Shown here in pieces: positions 47,501 to 59,098 of a DNA stretch of 64,000 nucleotides. A program made the translations under genes and the position numbers. The DNA is from Closterium sp. NIES-65 (Eukaryota; Streptophyta; Zygnematophyceae; Desmidiales; Closteriaceae): contig CANXME010002517.1 of assembly GCA_948144175.1 (NCBI GenBank), positions 62,001-126,000 on the forward strand, written 5' to 3'. The notes under the pieces are model-generated. The model was not told the DNA's origin. It did no database searches and saw only the letters and a list, made by a program, of their open reading frames with translations. Within the stretch, counting starts at the first letter, position 1; the number at the start of each line of letters is the position of its first letter.

Positions 47501-48409
47501 TCCCCCTGGGATGCAGACCCTTCTCCAGCCTGCCCCCCACCGTGCCACGCCAGCGCCGGCAGCTGCCACATAGATTTGTACACATCCTTGCTCTCGTGCA
47601 GATCCCAAAGCACCCGATTGCCCAGCTTCCCCTTATAAGTGCGAGCCCCATCCGTGTTGGTGTTCACCAAGCTTGCCAAGCTTACGGAGGGAGAAAAGGT
47701 TGGCCTTCAGGTCGGGGACGAGGAGAACGTCGTGCAGCACCACCGGCTTGCCATCCGCTCCCTTAAACGCAGCTCGTCCCGCACCAGCCACCTTCAACAT
47801 GTGTACAGAGGCAGAGCACACCTCATTAATCGGTGCAGCGCGTACGTCGTCCAGCAGGTCCTTGCGCGGCGTCATTGTCCAAGCATCGCTTGTGTCCAAC
47901 ACCCAATATTCCAAGGGGTGCAGCTCTGCTCCAACCTTAGCAGATGCGTCTCCTTGCTCCCCCTTGTCTCCCACATGGAAGAATTGGCCCGCGGTGCGCT
48001 CCTTCTTCTTCTCCGCACCGCCGTTGCCCTTCGAGTTGTTGTCAGACGAATCAGCGACCATGTTGGCGCCGTTTTTCTGGTTCCTTCGCGCACCGCCATC
48101 CTGGTGACGATTCTGGGCGGTCCATCCATCGGGTTTCTTATAGCACAAAAACCAGGGGTGCCCTTCCTTCTCACAATATTAGCAACTCCCTTTCATTTTG
48201 CCACCAGCACCCGACTTGCCCCCACGTCCAGATTTCGCACCGCGACCCCAACCGGTACCTCCTTGTTGGTCGTTGGAGTCGTCGTCTTTCTTTGCACCGC
48301 GTCCAGCACCACCCAAGGCACGTCCTTTGCCACGTCGGCTCCCTTGCATCCCGTAGCCGCTGCTGCCGTCGTCTCCACCCCTCAGTTGACGGCGACGGAA
48401 GTCGTCCTC
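44506..48409 (-). pseudogene. CopA A6 gag C-terminus and complete pol
   Basis: The larger part of the A6 polyprotein gene, downstream of the A7 insertion. From 47679 to 44506 it is open for 1,057 codons, covering the pre-integrase region, the integrase core (MDLVGP, TDRGGEF, AERANRTILE), RT (MDISTAFLNG, YVDDILLF) and RNase H to the terminal codon, the longest intact pol in the window. Upstream, the zinc-knuckle Trp codon is TAA (48179-48181). The protease active site reads DTSD in place of DTGA. A 2-bp deletion near 47665 shifts the frame between gag/protease and pol. Some substitutions are unique (SNDVAERAN, NCMAVAHVP). Gag N-terminal codons continue at 55251-55928. Confidence 0.92.
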
Positions 48410-49488
48410 TGTTGGGTGCAATTTCATATTGCACGACATCCTACCGTCTGTTTGTACGAGTATGCGTGTGCGAATGCATATGTTCGTGTGTTTGTTTGCT
48501 TTCGCAATTTTTGCTTGAAGCATTTGCAGGTACTCGCACAATATGCGCTTCGGCATAACATTGTACGCGCTATGAACAGTACAAGCAGAAAGGACGAGCT
48601 CGCAAAGGAACCCAAGGTGGAAGCTTTGCTGTTCAACTTACTTGATTGCGCAGATTCAGTTCTATCCAACTCGAAATTGTACTGTTTTGTTTGGTTGACT
48701 ATAGTGTAGCAGGGCAGGCACTATAGGGGTACAATTTAGGTGAAGGTTGGATGTTGTTTGTCTGTATCTGCATGCTACAGGGCCAGGGGAAACCAGCAGA
48801 ACCAGCATTTGGCTGGTTGGGCAAAGACAAAACAGGTTCTGTTTTTAGAACCTGAACCTGGTTGTTGTTTTCCCAGGTTGGAAAAACAGAACCAGAGGTT
48901 GTTCACCAACCTACCACCTGCTATTTTGTCCAGCCAGGTTGGTTCTGTTGCTTGGAATTATTTGGGATCATCCCTGGTTGTTCCAAGGTTGATTCCCAAG
49001 GTCCTTGCTAGCTAGAGCTATTTATTCCTTCTCTGTTTGTACCTGAATATAGTGAAATTGATTCAAGCGAATTCCTCCCTTCCTGGAATTTCGTTTCTAC
49101 GCGGTGCGACGGCGGAATGCTACCCGAGTCAACGCTAGTACGCTAGCACTCCAACGCTAGGCTTACGCTGTCCGAGCCATAACTTCGTAATGGCAAAACT
49201 TTTCGCGAGGCAACTTGGCTTATTTTAAAGCTCTTGAAGCGAGCTTCGATATAATAAATTCTCAGCTTAATCCGATCTACGGTCTGCACGATACGCTGCG
49301 CGACGTTCAAGGTACTCTTGCTGTTTTGACTTAGTCCCTCTTGATCCCTCTCTCTACAAACTCGGACCCGAGGATAGGGGCTGGTCTTGTACCAGGCACC
49401 CAAGGACCCTTGGAGGTGACCCCGAAGAGAGGTTTTTAAGTGTGATAAAGTCTTAATAGCTTGAGTTTATTAGGCCCTTACACCAACA
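48410..49488 (+). repeat. 5' LTR of CopA A7
   Basis: TGTTGGGTGCAATTTC to TTACACCAACA. The ~16 bp present in the partner LTR after GCGAATGCAT are missing. The interior near 48780-49010 holds a dense set of AACCTGG/CCAGGTT motifs, including CAGGTTCT and AGAACCTG as inverted arms. Confidence 0.94.
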
Positions 49489-49491
49489 AGC

Positions 49492-49503
49492 TGGTATCAG
49501 AGC
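49492..49503 (+). other. Primer-binding site of A7
   Basis: TGGTATCAGAGC, three bases after the 5' LTR; complementary to initiator-Met tRNA. Confidence 0.9.
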
Positions 49504-49534
49504 TGCGTTATAGTGATCCTCGTTATAGGTAGCT

Positions 49535-52500
49535 ATGGCGGGCAACACCTCGGCGATAGCTGGTGAATCTTCAGCCCAAGATCGTAGCGGCAGCCGAGAT
49601 TCTGGTGTTTCTGCGCCAAGGGGAGCACGAACAAGCCAGGGCTCGCTGATCAAGGAGGTGCTGAAAAACTGCACCGTCGAGAAGTTCAATGGTGAGGGCT
49701 ATGATGATTGGGCCTGGAAAATGCAACTTTATTTCCGTCAGATCGGTTTGCTGAAACTAATGATTGGGGAGGAGCCTAGACCGAGTGACCCCGCCCTTCA
49801 GGAAGATTGGGACGAGCGCGCCTCGGCTGGCTACTACTTGATGTCGCAGAGTTTGGAGCTGAACCAGCGTCACCACGTCTTGCACCTGCTGCCGGAGGTT
49901 GAGTGCGGTCCGAAGGCGTGGACGGTGTTGAAGGAGCTGCACGCCCTGACCTCCGTTGTTGCAACATTGATGCTGGAGAGGGAGCTGTCCGCGTTGCGCC
50001 TGAGCGAGGGAGAGCCGGTGCAACCTGTCCTGGACGAATTGCGTGACCTCTACGCGAAGTTGGCGACCGCGGGAATCACCTACCCGGAGCAGACTAAGTG
50101 CCTGAAGATGCTCTCGCTGCTGCCGGAATCGTGGCTTCAATTCACGAGCGGATTGAGCCTGCCGCAGAACCAGAGCTCGTGGACACTCGAGTGGGTGCGG
50201 ACAAAGATTCTAGAGGAGGACTTCCGACGCCGTCAACTAAGGGGTGGAGACGACGGCAGCAGCGGCTACGGGATGCAAGGGAGCCGACGTGGCAGAGGAC
50301 GTGGCTTCTGTGGTGCTGGACGCGGTGCAAAGAAAGACGACGACTCCAACGACCAACAAGGAGGTACCGGTTGGGGTCGCGGTGCGAAATCTGGACGTGG
50401 GGGCAAGTCGGGTGCTGGTGGCAAAATGAAAGGGAGTTGCTGGTATTGTGAGAAGGAAGGGCACCCCTGGTTTTTTTGCTATAAGAAACCCGATGGATGG
50501 ACCCCCCAGAATCGTCACCAGGATGGCGGCGCGCGGAGGAACCAGAAAAACGGCGCCAACATGGTCGCTGATTCGTCCGACAACAACCCGAAGGGCAACG
50601 GCGGTGCGGAGAAGAAGAAGGAGCGCACCGCGGGCCAATTCTTCCATGTGGGAGACAAGGGGGAGCAAGGAGACGCATCTGCTAAGGTTGGAGAAGAGCT
50701 GCACCCCCTGGACTATTGGGTGTTGGACACGGGCGCTGCTTGGACAATGGCGCCGCGCAAGGACCTGCTGGACGACGTACGCGCTGCACCGATTAACGAG
50801 GTGTGCTCTGCCTCTGGACACGCGCTGAAGGTGGCTGGTGCGGGACGAGCTGCGTTTAAGGGAGCGGATGGCAAGCCGGTGGTGCTGCACGACGTTCTTC
50901 TTGTTCCTGAACTCAAGGCCAACATCATCTCCCTCCGTAAGCTTGGCAAGTCTGGGGTGAGCACTAGCACGGATGGGGCACGCACTTATAAGGGGAAGCT
51001 GGGCAATCGGGTGCTTTGGGATCTGCACGAGAGCAAGGACGTGTACAGATCTATGTGGCAGCTGCCGGCGCTGGCGTGGCACAGTGGGGGGCAGGCTTGA
51101 GAGGGGTCTGCATCCCAGGGGGAGTGCAACGCCGTTGGAGGGGTTGGTGTGAAAGTGTCGGCCAGATCTGGGGAGACGGATTGGGCAACTGCACACCGAC
51201 GCTTGGGGCATGTGGCAATGCCTTTGCTGAAGCAGCTGGAGAAGGATGGAGCCGTTAAGGGCTTGAAGCTGAACGGACAACCACCCGATGATAACTGTGA
51301 AATTTGCCTCCTTTCAAAGTTCACCCGTTTCCCCTTCCATAGTGTGGCTGGCAGGAGCAAAAAGCCGTTGGAGCTGGTCCACATGGACTTGGTGGGGCCG
51401 CTGCCGGTGCAAGGGCACAAGGGGGAGCGGTACTTCCTAACCATAGTGGATGACTGGAGCAGGCTAATGTGGGCGTATCCGCTGAAGCAGAAAGATCACG
51501 CCGCCTCCACGATTCGGGACGATTGGCTGCCGTTCGTGGAGAAGCAAGCGGAGTGTGTGGTGAAGCGGATTAGGACAGATCGGGGTGGTGAGTTCCTTGG
51601 AGCTGAGATGACGGCCTGGCTCAAGAAGCAGGGCATCCAGAGGGAGCTGACCACGGCTTACACCCCACAGTCCAACGGTGTAGCAGAACGGGCGAACTGG
51701 ACAATTCTGGAGACAGCTAGGGCGCTGCTCATAGAATCTGGGCTGGGCAACTTGATGTGGCCCCATGCTGTTCGGCACGCTACCGTCGCTAGGAACAGGG
51801 TACTCACAAAGGTTGGGGATGACTCGTGGGTGCCGTTGGAGAGGTGGCTTGGGAGGAAGCCGCCGGTGGACATGCTGAGGGTGTTCGGTTGCATGGCAGT
51901 CGCCCACGTCCCCAAGACCTACCGCAGTAAGTTGGGGGCGAGTGCAATCTGGTGTGTGCATTTGGGGCTGGCTGCTGAGAGCAAGGGATGGCTGCTGTGG
52001 GAACCTTCCAAGGGTGTGTTGTTTGACAGCAAGGATGTGAAGTTTGTTGAGGGCATGATGTATGGGAGCTGGGAGAAACAGCCGGAGGCCAGGGTGTCCC
52101 AGCAGATGGAGCAGATCACCATGCAGCTGGACCTGACTCCTAGTGTGTGGGAGGAGGGAGAGGAGGCAGCTGCACAGGGTGGTGATAAAGAGAAGGTGCA
52201 GGAGGCACCTGCTGGTGGAGGTGATGATGTGGAGACTGGCACTAGTGGAGCTGCTGGATCTGAGGGGAAAGAGCAGCAGCAGGGGAAAACTAAGAAGCCG
52301 AAGGGTGTCGTTATGAAGGGATGGGAGACACCCATCTCCAGGCCACGACGTACCTGTATGGCTACTAAGAAGCTGACTACAGGAGCTGATGTAGCTGAGC
52401 AGCAGCTTGGGACCGAGGAGGCATTGCTGATTCTACCGCATGGCTATGACCCGGATGAGGAGGATGAGCCTGCGTACTGTTTTCTTGCCCCTGCACCAGA

Positions 52501-54109
52501 GGAACCAGCTAGCATGGAGGAGGCATTAGCTGGACCAGATAGGGACAAATGGCTAGCTTCTAGGGATGCTGAGTACCAGAGCCTGCTGGAGAATGGGACT
52601 TGGGAACTAGTGGTGCTGCCTGAGGGAAAGAATGCGGTACAATGCAAGTGGGTGCTAAGGATCAAGACTAACGACAAGGGGCAGGTCACCATCTATAAGA
52701 GTAGGTTGGTGCCTAAGGGGTTTATGCAGAAGGAGAAGCGGGACTTCAATGAGATCTTTGCTCCCACTGCCAAACCCCCTACCCTTCGTGTCTTGTTGGC
52801 AGATGCAGCCGTTAGTGGGAAGTTCATTATCCAGATGGACATATCAACGGCATTTCTCAACGGGATTTTAGAGGAGGAGGTGTTCATGACGCAGCCACCT
52901 GGGTATGAGGATGGTACGGGCAGGGTGTGCAAGCTGAAAAAGTCCATCTACGGCTTGAAGCAGGCGCCACGCTTCTGGTACCAGAAGTTGGCAGCTGTTT
53001 TAGAGGAGATGGGATTCAGGACCAGCAGCTGTGATGAGAGCCTCTTTCTCAAGGGGGAGGGGGAGAAGCTGGTGTTGTTTGTGGTCTACGTGGACGACAT
53101 TCTTCTCTTCAGCAGCAGCATGAAAGAGATCCAGAAGGTGCAGCAGCAGCTGATGGAGAACTTCAAGTGCAAGAACCTTGGGGAGGTAAAGTACTACCTC
53201 GGGATGCACGTGGAGAGGGATCTGGATCACAGGTGGTTGAAGCTGCACCAGGAGAAGTTCATCAAGGAGGTTGGGGAGAAGTACGGAATTGAGAATGAGC
53301 GCAAGGTTGCAACTCCCCTGCCAGCAGAATTCAAGCTTGTGAAAGCTGCAGAGGATGAAGGGGTTGAAGCCGAGGAGCAGCAGCAATTTCAGTCCTTGGT
53401 GGGCAGCCTCTTGTATGCAGCAGTTCACACGAGGCCCGATATCTCTTTCTCGGTTGGGCAGCTGGCTAGGGTGGTGCAGAATCCATCAGAGGAGCAAGTG
53501 GATGCAGCTGAGCGTGTGGTGACGTATCTGAACTCTCACCCAAGCATTGGAGTTCAATACTCCGCATCTGCACAGGTGAAGCAGAAAGGGGTTGAGGTGC
53601 TGAAAGAGAAGGGGGAGAGGCTTGGAGAAGGCAAGCTCTTTCTCACTTGCTTTACCGATGCTACGTGGGCCTTTGAGAAGGAGGATTCCTCATCAGTGGG
53701 AGGATACATCTGCGTAGTTGGGGGAGGACCGGCTAGTTGGAGGTCAAAGAAGCAGATGGAGACAGCACTCTCTTCCGTGGAGTCAGAGTACATGGCAATG
53801 TTTCATGGGGTGAAGGAGGTGATTTGGCTGAGGAGGCTGTTAGAGGTGATTGGCCAGGAGCAAAAGGTTGCTACGCCGCTGTTTTGTGATAGCAAGGGAG
53901 CTCTTGGGATGGCCAGGAACGCTGTGCTTCATGGGCTGAATAAGCACATGCGTATCAAGTGGCACTGGCTGTGTAAGGAGGTGAAGAGGGGGACGGTGAA
54001 TCCGATCTACATCAAGACTCACCAGCAGCCAGCAGACTTCCTCACCAAGAGGCTTGCGGATGAGCCTCATTGGCGTTGTGTGCGCATAAATGGAATGAGC
54101 ATGAACTAG
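49535..54109 (+). pseudogene. CopA A7 gag-pol, single premature TGA
   Basis: One frame of 1,525 codons from the first ATG after the PBS, broken only by TGA at codon 522 (51098-51100), where other copies have a Gly codon. Domains with approximate residues: gag 1-300; CCHC zinc knuckle at 302-315; protease DTGA at 398-401; pre-integrase HHCC around 550-605; integrase catalytic D618, D682 and E718 (D,D35E); RT with MDISTAFLNG and YVDD at 1185; RNase H with D1375, an ESEY Glu and D1452. The C terminus is intact. ERANRT reads ERANWT next to the catalytic Glu. As in other copia elements, gag and pol share one frame, so the TGA separates gag-protease from integrase-RT. Stop readthrough is conceivable but there is no evidence for it. 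Confidence 0.95.
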
Positions 54110-54140
54110 TATGGAATGATGGGGTTGCAGCCGGAAGGCT

Positions 54141-54151
54141 GAGGGGGAGTG
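54141..54151 (+). other. Polypurine tract of A7
   Basis: GAGGGGGAGTG directly before the 3' LTR at 54152. Confidence 0.9.
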
Positions 54152-55245
54152 TGTTGGGTGCAAATTCACATTGCACGACATCCTGCCATCTGTTTGTATG
54201 AATATGCGTGTGCGAATGCATTTGCGTGTGAATGGTATGTTCGTGTGTTTGTTTGCTTTCGCAATTTTCGCTTGAAGCATTTGCAGGTACTCGCACAATA
54301 TGCGCTTCGGCATAACATTGTACGCGCTATGAACAGTACAAGCAGAAAGGACGAGCTCGCAAAGGAACCCAAGATGGAAGCTTTGTGGTTCGGCTTACTT
54401 GATTGCGCAGATTCAGTTCTATCCGACTCGAAATTGTACTGTTTTGTTTGGTTGACTATAGTGTAGCAGGGCAGGCACTATAGGGGTACAATTTAGGTGA
54501 AGGTTGGATGTTGTTTGTCTGTATCTGCATGCTACAGGGCCAGGGGAAACCAGCAGAACCAGCATTTGGCTGGTTGGGCAAAGACAAAACAGGTTCTGTT
54601 TTTAGGACCTGAACCTGGTTGTTGTTTTACCAGGTTGGAAAAACAGAACCAGAGGTTGTTCACCAACCTACCACCTGCTATTTTGTCCAGCCAGGTTGGT
54701 TCTGTTGCTTGGAATTATTTGGGATCATCCCTGGTTGTTCCCAGGTTGATTCCCAAGGTCCTTGCTAGCTAGAGCTATTTATTCCTTCTCTGTTTGTACC
54801 TGAACATAGTGAAATTGATTCAAGGGAATTCCTCCCTTCCTGGAATTTCGTTTCTACGCGGTGCGACGGCGGAATGCTACCCGAGTAAACGCTAGTACGC
54901 TATCACTCCAACGCTAGGCTAACGCTGTCCGAGCCATAACTTCGTAATGGCAAAACTTTTCACGAGGCAACTTGGCTTATTTTAAAGCTCTTGAAGCAAG
55001 CTTCGATATAGTAAATTCTCAGCTTAATCCGATCTACGGTCTGCACGATACGCTGCGCGACGTTCAAGGTACTCTTGCTGTTTTGACTAAGACCCTCTTG
55101 ATCCCTCTCTCTACAAACTCGGACCCGAGGATAGGGGCTGGTCTTGTACCACGCACCCAAGGACCCTTGGAGGTGACCCCGAGGAGAGGTTTTTAAGTGT
55201 GATAAAGTCTTAATAGCTTGAGTTTATTAGGCCCTTACACCAACA
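54152..55245 (+). repeat. 3' LTR of CopA A7
   Basis: Complete, 1,094 bp, followed by the TCCTC duplication and then by gag of A6. Confidence 0.95.
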
Positions 55246-55250
55246 TCCTC

Positions 55251-55928
55251 CAGAATCTTCGTCCGCACCCACTCGAGTGTCTACGAGCTCTGGTTCTGCG
55301 GCAGGCTCAATCCGCTCGTGAATTGAAGCCACGATTCCGGCAGCAGCGAGAGCATCTTCAGGCACTTGGTCTGCTCCGGGTAGGTGATTCCCGCGGTCGC
55401 CAACTTTGCGTAGAGATCACGCATCTTGTCCAGGATGGGTTGTACCGGCTCTCCCTCGCTTAGGCGCAACGCGGAGAGCTCCCTCTCCATCATGAGCGTC
55501 GCACCGACGGAGGTAGGGGCGTGGAGCTCCTTCAACACCGTCCACGCCTTCGGACCGCACTCAACCTCCGGCAGCAGGTGCATGACGTGTTGACGCTGGT
55601 TCAGCTCCAAACTCTGCGACATCAAGTAGTAGCCAGCCGAGGCGCGCTCGTCCCAATCTTCCTGAAGGGCGGGGTCACTCGGTCTAGGCTCCTCCCTAAT
55701 CATTAGTTTCAGCAATCCGATTTGACGGAAATAAAGTTGCATTATCCAGGCCCAATCATCATAGCCCTCACCATTGAACTTCTCGACGGTGAAGTTTTTC
55801 AGCACCTCCTTGATCAGCGAGCCCTGGCTTGTTCGCGCTCCCCTTGGCGCAGAAACACCAGAATCATGGCTGCCGCTACGATCTTGGGCTGAAGATTCAC
55901 CAGCTACCGCCGAGGTGTTCCCCGCCAT
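55251..55928 (-). pseudogene. CopA A6 gag N-terminal part
   Basis: 226 open codons from the ATG at 55928 (MAGNTSAVAGESS) to the A7 insertion site. This is the gag domain upstream of the zinc knuckle, the structural part of copia Gag. Substitutions unique to this copy include WAWIMQLYF and MIREEPRP. Coding continues at 48409 in the same frame, where lesions follow. Confidence 0.93.
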
Positions 55929-55959
55929 AGCTACCTATATCGAGGATCACTTTAACACA

Positions 55960-55971
55960 GCTCTGATACCA
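55960..55971 (-). other. Primer-binding site of A6
   Basis: GCTCTGATACCA, three bases inside the LTR boundary at 55975. Confidence 0.87.
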
Positions 55972-55974
55972 GCT

Positions 55975-57067
55975 TGTTGGTGTAAGGGCCTAATAAACTC
56001 AAGCTATTAAGACTTTATCAAACTTAAAACCTCTCCTCGGGGTCACCTCCAAGGGTCCTTGGGTGCCTGGTACAAGACCAGCCCCTATCCTCGGGTCCGA
56101 GTTTGTAGAGAGAGGGATCAAGAGGGACTTAGTCAAAACAGCAAGAGTACCTTGAACGTCGCACAGCGTATCGTGCAGACCGTAGATCGGATTAAGCTGA
56201 GATTTCACTATATCGAAGCTCGCTTCAAGAGCTTTAAAATAAGCCAAGTTGCCTCGCGAAAAGTTCTGCCATTACAAAGTTATGGCTCGGACAGCGTTTG
56301 CCTAGTGTTGGAGTGCTAGCATACTACCGTTGACTCGCGTAGCATTCTGCCGTCGCACCGCATAGAAATGAAATTCCAGCAAGGAAGGAATTCGCTTGAA
56401 TCAATTTCACTATATTCAGGTACAAACAGAGAAGGAATAAATAGCTCTAGCTAGCAAGGACCTTGGGAATCAACCTGGGAACAACCAGGGATGATCCCAA
56501 ATAATTCCAAGCAACAAAACCAACCTGGCTGGACAAAATAGCAGGTGCTAGGTTGGTGAACAACCTCTGGTTCTGTGTTTCCAACCTGGGAAAACAACAA
56601 CCAGGTTCAGGTCCTAAAAACAGAACCTGTTTTGTCTTTGCCCAACCAGCCAAATGCTGGTTCCGCTGGTTTCCCCTGGCCCTGTAGCATGCAGATACAG
56701 ACAAACAACATCCAACTTTCACCTAAATTGTACCCCTATAGTGCCTGCCCTGCTACACTATAGTCAACCAAACAAAACAGTACAATTTCGAGTTGGATAG
56801 AACTGAATCTGCGCAATAAAGTAAGTTGAACCGCAAAGCTTCCATCTTGGGTTCCTTTGCGAGCTCGTCCTTTCTGCTTGTACTGTTCATAACGCTTACA
56901 ATGTTATGCCGAAGCGCATATTGTGCGAGTACTTGCAAATGCTTCAAGCGAAAATTGCGAAAGCCAACAAACACACGAACATACCATTCACACGCAAATG
57001 CATTCGCACACGCATACTCGTACAAACAGACGGCAGGATGTCGTGCAATGTGAATTTGCACCCAACA
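55975..57067 (-). repeat. CopA LTR fused into the 5' LTR of A6
   Basis: A full-length 1,093-bp LTR in sequence, but genetically composite. Its outer edge is followed by GTCAA (57068-57072), the same 5 bp as at 56132-56136 inside it. This fits an LTR inserted in the same orientation into the LTR of A6. That would create a direct duplication of about 160 bp, which then collapsed. Its interior (GCAAGGAAGG, TTTCACTAT) differs from the A6 partner LTR. Confidence 0.85.
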
Positions 57068-58003
57068 GTCAAAACAGCAAGAGTACCTTGAACGTCGCGC
57101 AGCGTATCATGCAGACCGTCAATTGGATTAAGCTGAGAATTTCCTTTATCGAAGCTCGCTCCAAGAGCTTCAAAATGAACCAAGTTGCCTCGCGAAAAGT
57201 TCTGCCATTACGAAGTTATGGCTCGGATAGCGTTTGCCTAGTGTTGGAGTGCTAGCGTACTAGCGTTGACTCGGGTAGCATTCCGCCGTCGCACCGCGTA
57301 GAAACGAAATTCCAGGAAGGGAGGAACTCGCTTGAATCAAATTGACTATATCCAGGTACAAACAGAAAAAGAATATATAGTTCTAGCTAGCAAGGACCTC
57401 GGGAATAAACTTGGGAACAACCAAGGATGATCCCAAATAATTCCAGGCAACAGAACCAACCTGGCTGGACAAAACAGCAGGTGGTAGGCTGGTTAACAAC
57501 CTCTGGTTCTGTTTTTCCAACCTGGGAAAACAACAACCAGGTTTAGGTCCTAAAAACAGAACCTGTTTTGTCTTTGCCCAACCAGCCAAATGCTGGTTCC
57601 GCTGGTTTCCCCTGGCCCTGTAGCATGTAGATACAGACAAACAACATCCAACCTTCACCTAAATTGTACCCCTATAATGCCAACCTGCTACACTATAGTC
57701 AACCAAACAAAACAGTACAATTTCGAGTTGGATAGAACTGAATCTGCGCAATCAAGTAAGTTGAACCGCAAAGCTTCCATCTTGGGTTCCTTTGCGAGCT
57801 CGTCCTTTCTGCTTATACTGTTCATAGCTCATACAATGTTATGCCGAAGCGCACAATGCGTGAGTACCCGCAAATGCTTCAAGCGAAATTTGCGAAAGCA
57901 AACAAACACACGAACATTCCATTCACACCCAAAATGCATTCGCACACGCATACTCGTACAAACAGACGGCGGGATGTCGTGCAATGTGAATTTGCACCCA
58001 ACA
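57068..58003 (-). repeat. Outer part of the A6 5' LTR
   Basis: LTR sequence starting in the middle (GTCAAAACAGCAAGAG) and ending CACCCAACA. Together with 55975-56131 it makes exactly 1,093 bp. It shares private variants with the left LTR of A6. Confidence 0.88.
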
Positions 58004-58005
58004 GG

Positions 58006-59098
58006 TGTTGGTGTAAGGGCCTAACAAACTCAAGCTATTAAGACTTAATCACACTTAAAAACCTCTCCTCGGGGTCACCTCCAAGGGTCCTTGGGTGCCT
58101 GGTACAAGACCAGCCCCTATCCTCGGGTCCGAGTTTGTAGAGAGAGGGATCAAGAGGGACTCAGTTAAAACAGCATGAGTACATTGAACGTCGCGCAGCG
58201 TATCGTGCAGACCGTAGATCGGATTAAGCTGAGATTTCACTATATTGAAGCTCACTCTAAGAGCTTTAAAATAAGCCAAGTTGCCTCGCGAAAAGTTCTG
58301 CCATTACAAAGTTATGGCTCGGACAGCGTTTGCCTAGCGTTGGAGTGCTAGCATACTAGCGTTGACTCGCGTAGCATTCCGCCGTCGCACCGCATAGAAA
58401 TGAAATTCCAGCAAGGAAGGAATTCGCTTGAATCAATTTCACTATATTCAGGTACAAACAGAGAAGGAATAAATAGCTCTAGCTAGCAAGGACCTTGGGA
58501 ATCAACCTGGGAACAACCAAGGATGATCCCAAATAATTCCAAGCAACAGAACCAACCTGGCTGGACAAAATAGCAGGTGATAGGTTGGTGAACAACCTCT
58601 GGTTCTGTGTTTCCAACCTGGGAAACAACAACCAGGTTCAGGTCCTAAAAACAGAACCTGTTTTGTCTTTGCCCAACCAGCCAAATGCTGGTTCCGTTGG
58701 TTTCCTCTGGCCCTGTAGCATGCAGATACAGACAAACAACATCCAACCTTCACCTAAATTGTACCCCTATAGTGCCTGCCCTGCTACACTATAGTCAACC
58801 AAACAAAACAGTACAATTTCGAGTTGGATAGAACTGAATCTGCGCAATCAAGTAAGTTGAACCGCAAAGCTTCCATCTTGGGTTCCTTTGCGAGCTCGTC
58901 CTTTCTGCTTGTACTGTTCATAGCGCGTACAATGTTATGCCGAAGCGCACATTGTGTGAGTACCTGCAAATGCTTCAAGCGAAAATTGCGAAAGCAAACA
59001 AACACACGAACATACCATTCACACGCAAATGCATTCGCACACGCATACTCGTACAAACAGACGGCAGGATGTCGTGCAATGTGAATTTGCACCCAACA
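58006..59098 (-). repeat. CopA solo LTR, ACAGG duplication
   Basis: Complete 1,093-bp LTR with no internal region. ACAGG lies on both sides (58001-58005 and 59099-59103). The target was the very end of A6: the ACA is the last 3 bp of A6's LTR and the GG is the start of A6's own GGAAC duplication. It was produced by LTR-LTR recombination of a full element. Confidence 0.94.

Larger units (their letters stand above)
48410..55245 (+). mobile_element. CopA A7, full-length nested insertion, TCCTC duplication
   Basis: Complete 6,836-bp element inserted in gag of A6, in opposite orientation. 5' LTR 48410-49488, 3' LTR 54152-55245, TCCTC at 48405-48409 and 55246-55250. Removing it restores gag of A6 in frame (678 bp, 226 codons, on the right side). 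By eye the LTRs differ at about 30 positions plus one ~16-bp gap in the 5' LTR near 48479. It is the most complete copy in the window. Confidence 0.96.
43386..58003 (-). mobile_element. CopA A6, host of nested A7, GGAAC duplication
   Basis: Minus-oriented element with 3' LTR 43386-44463. The internal region is split by A7 (44464-48409 and 55251-55974), and the 5' LTR is split by another LTR (55975-56131 plus 57068-58003). GGAAC lies at 43381-43385. On the other side it follows the last base of A6 once the solo LTR at 58006-59098 is removed (59102-59106). The pieces of the 5' LTR add up to exactly 1,093 bp. The left LTR shares variants (GGAAGGGAGG, TTGACTATATCC, AAAGAATA) with 57068-58003 and not with the intervening LTR. 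Confidence 0.9.

Noticed and set aside
43381-57072. A6 as an element without target duplication (GGAAC against GTCAA)
   Set aside because: The mismatch disappears once the inserted LTR at 55975-57067 and the solo LTR at 58006-59098 are accounted for; GGAAC then matches on both sides.
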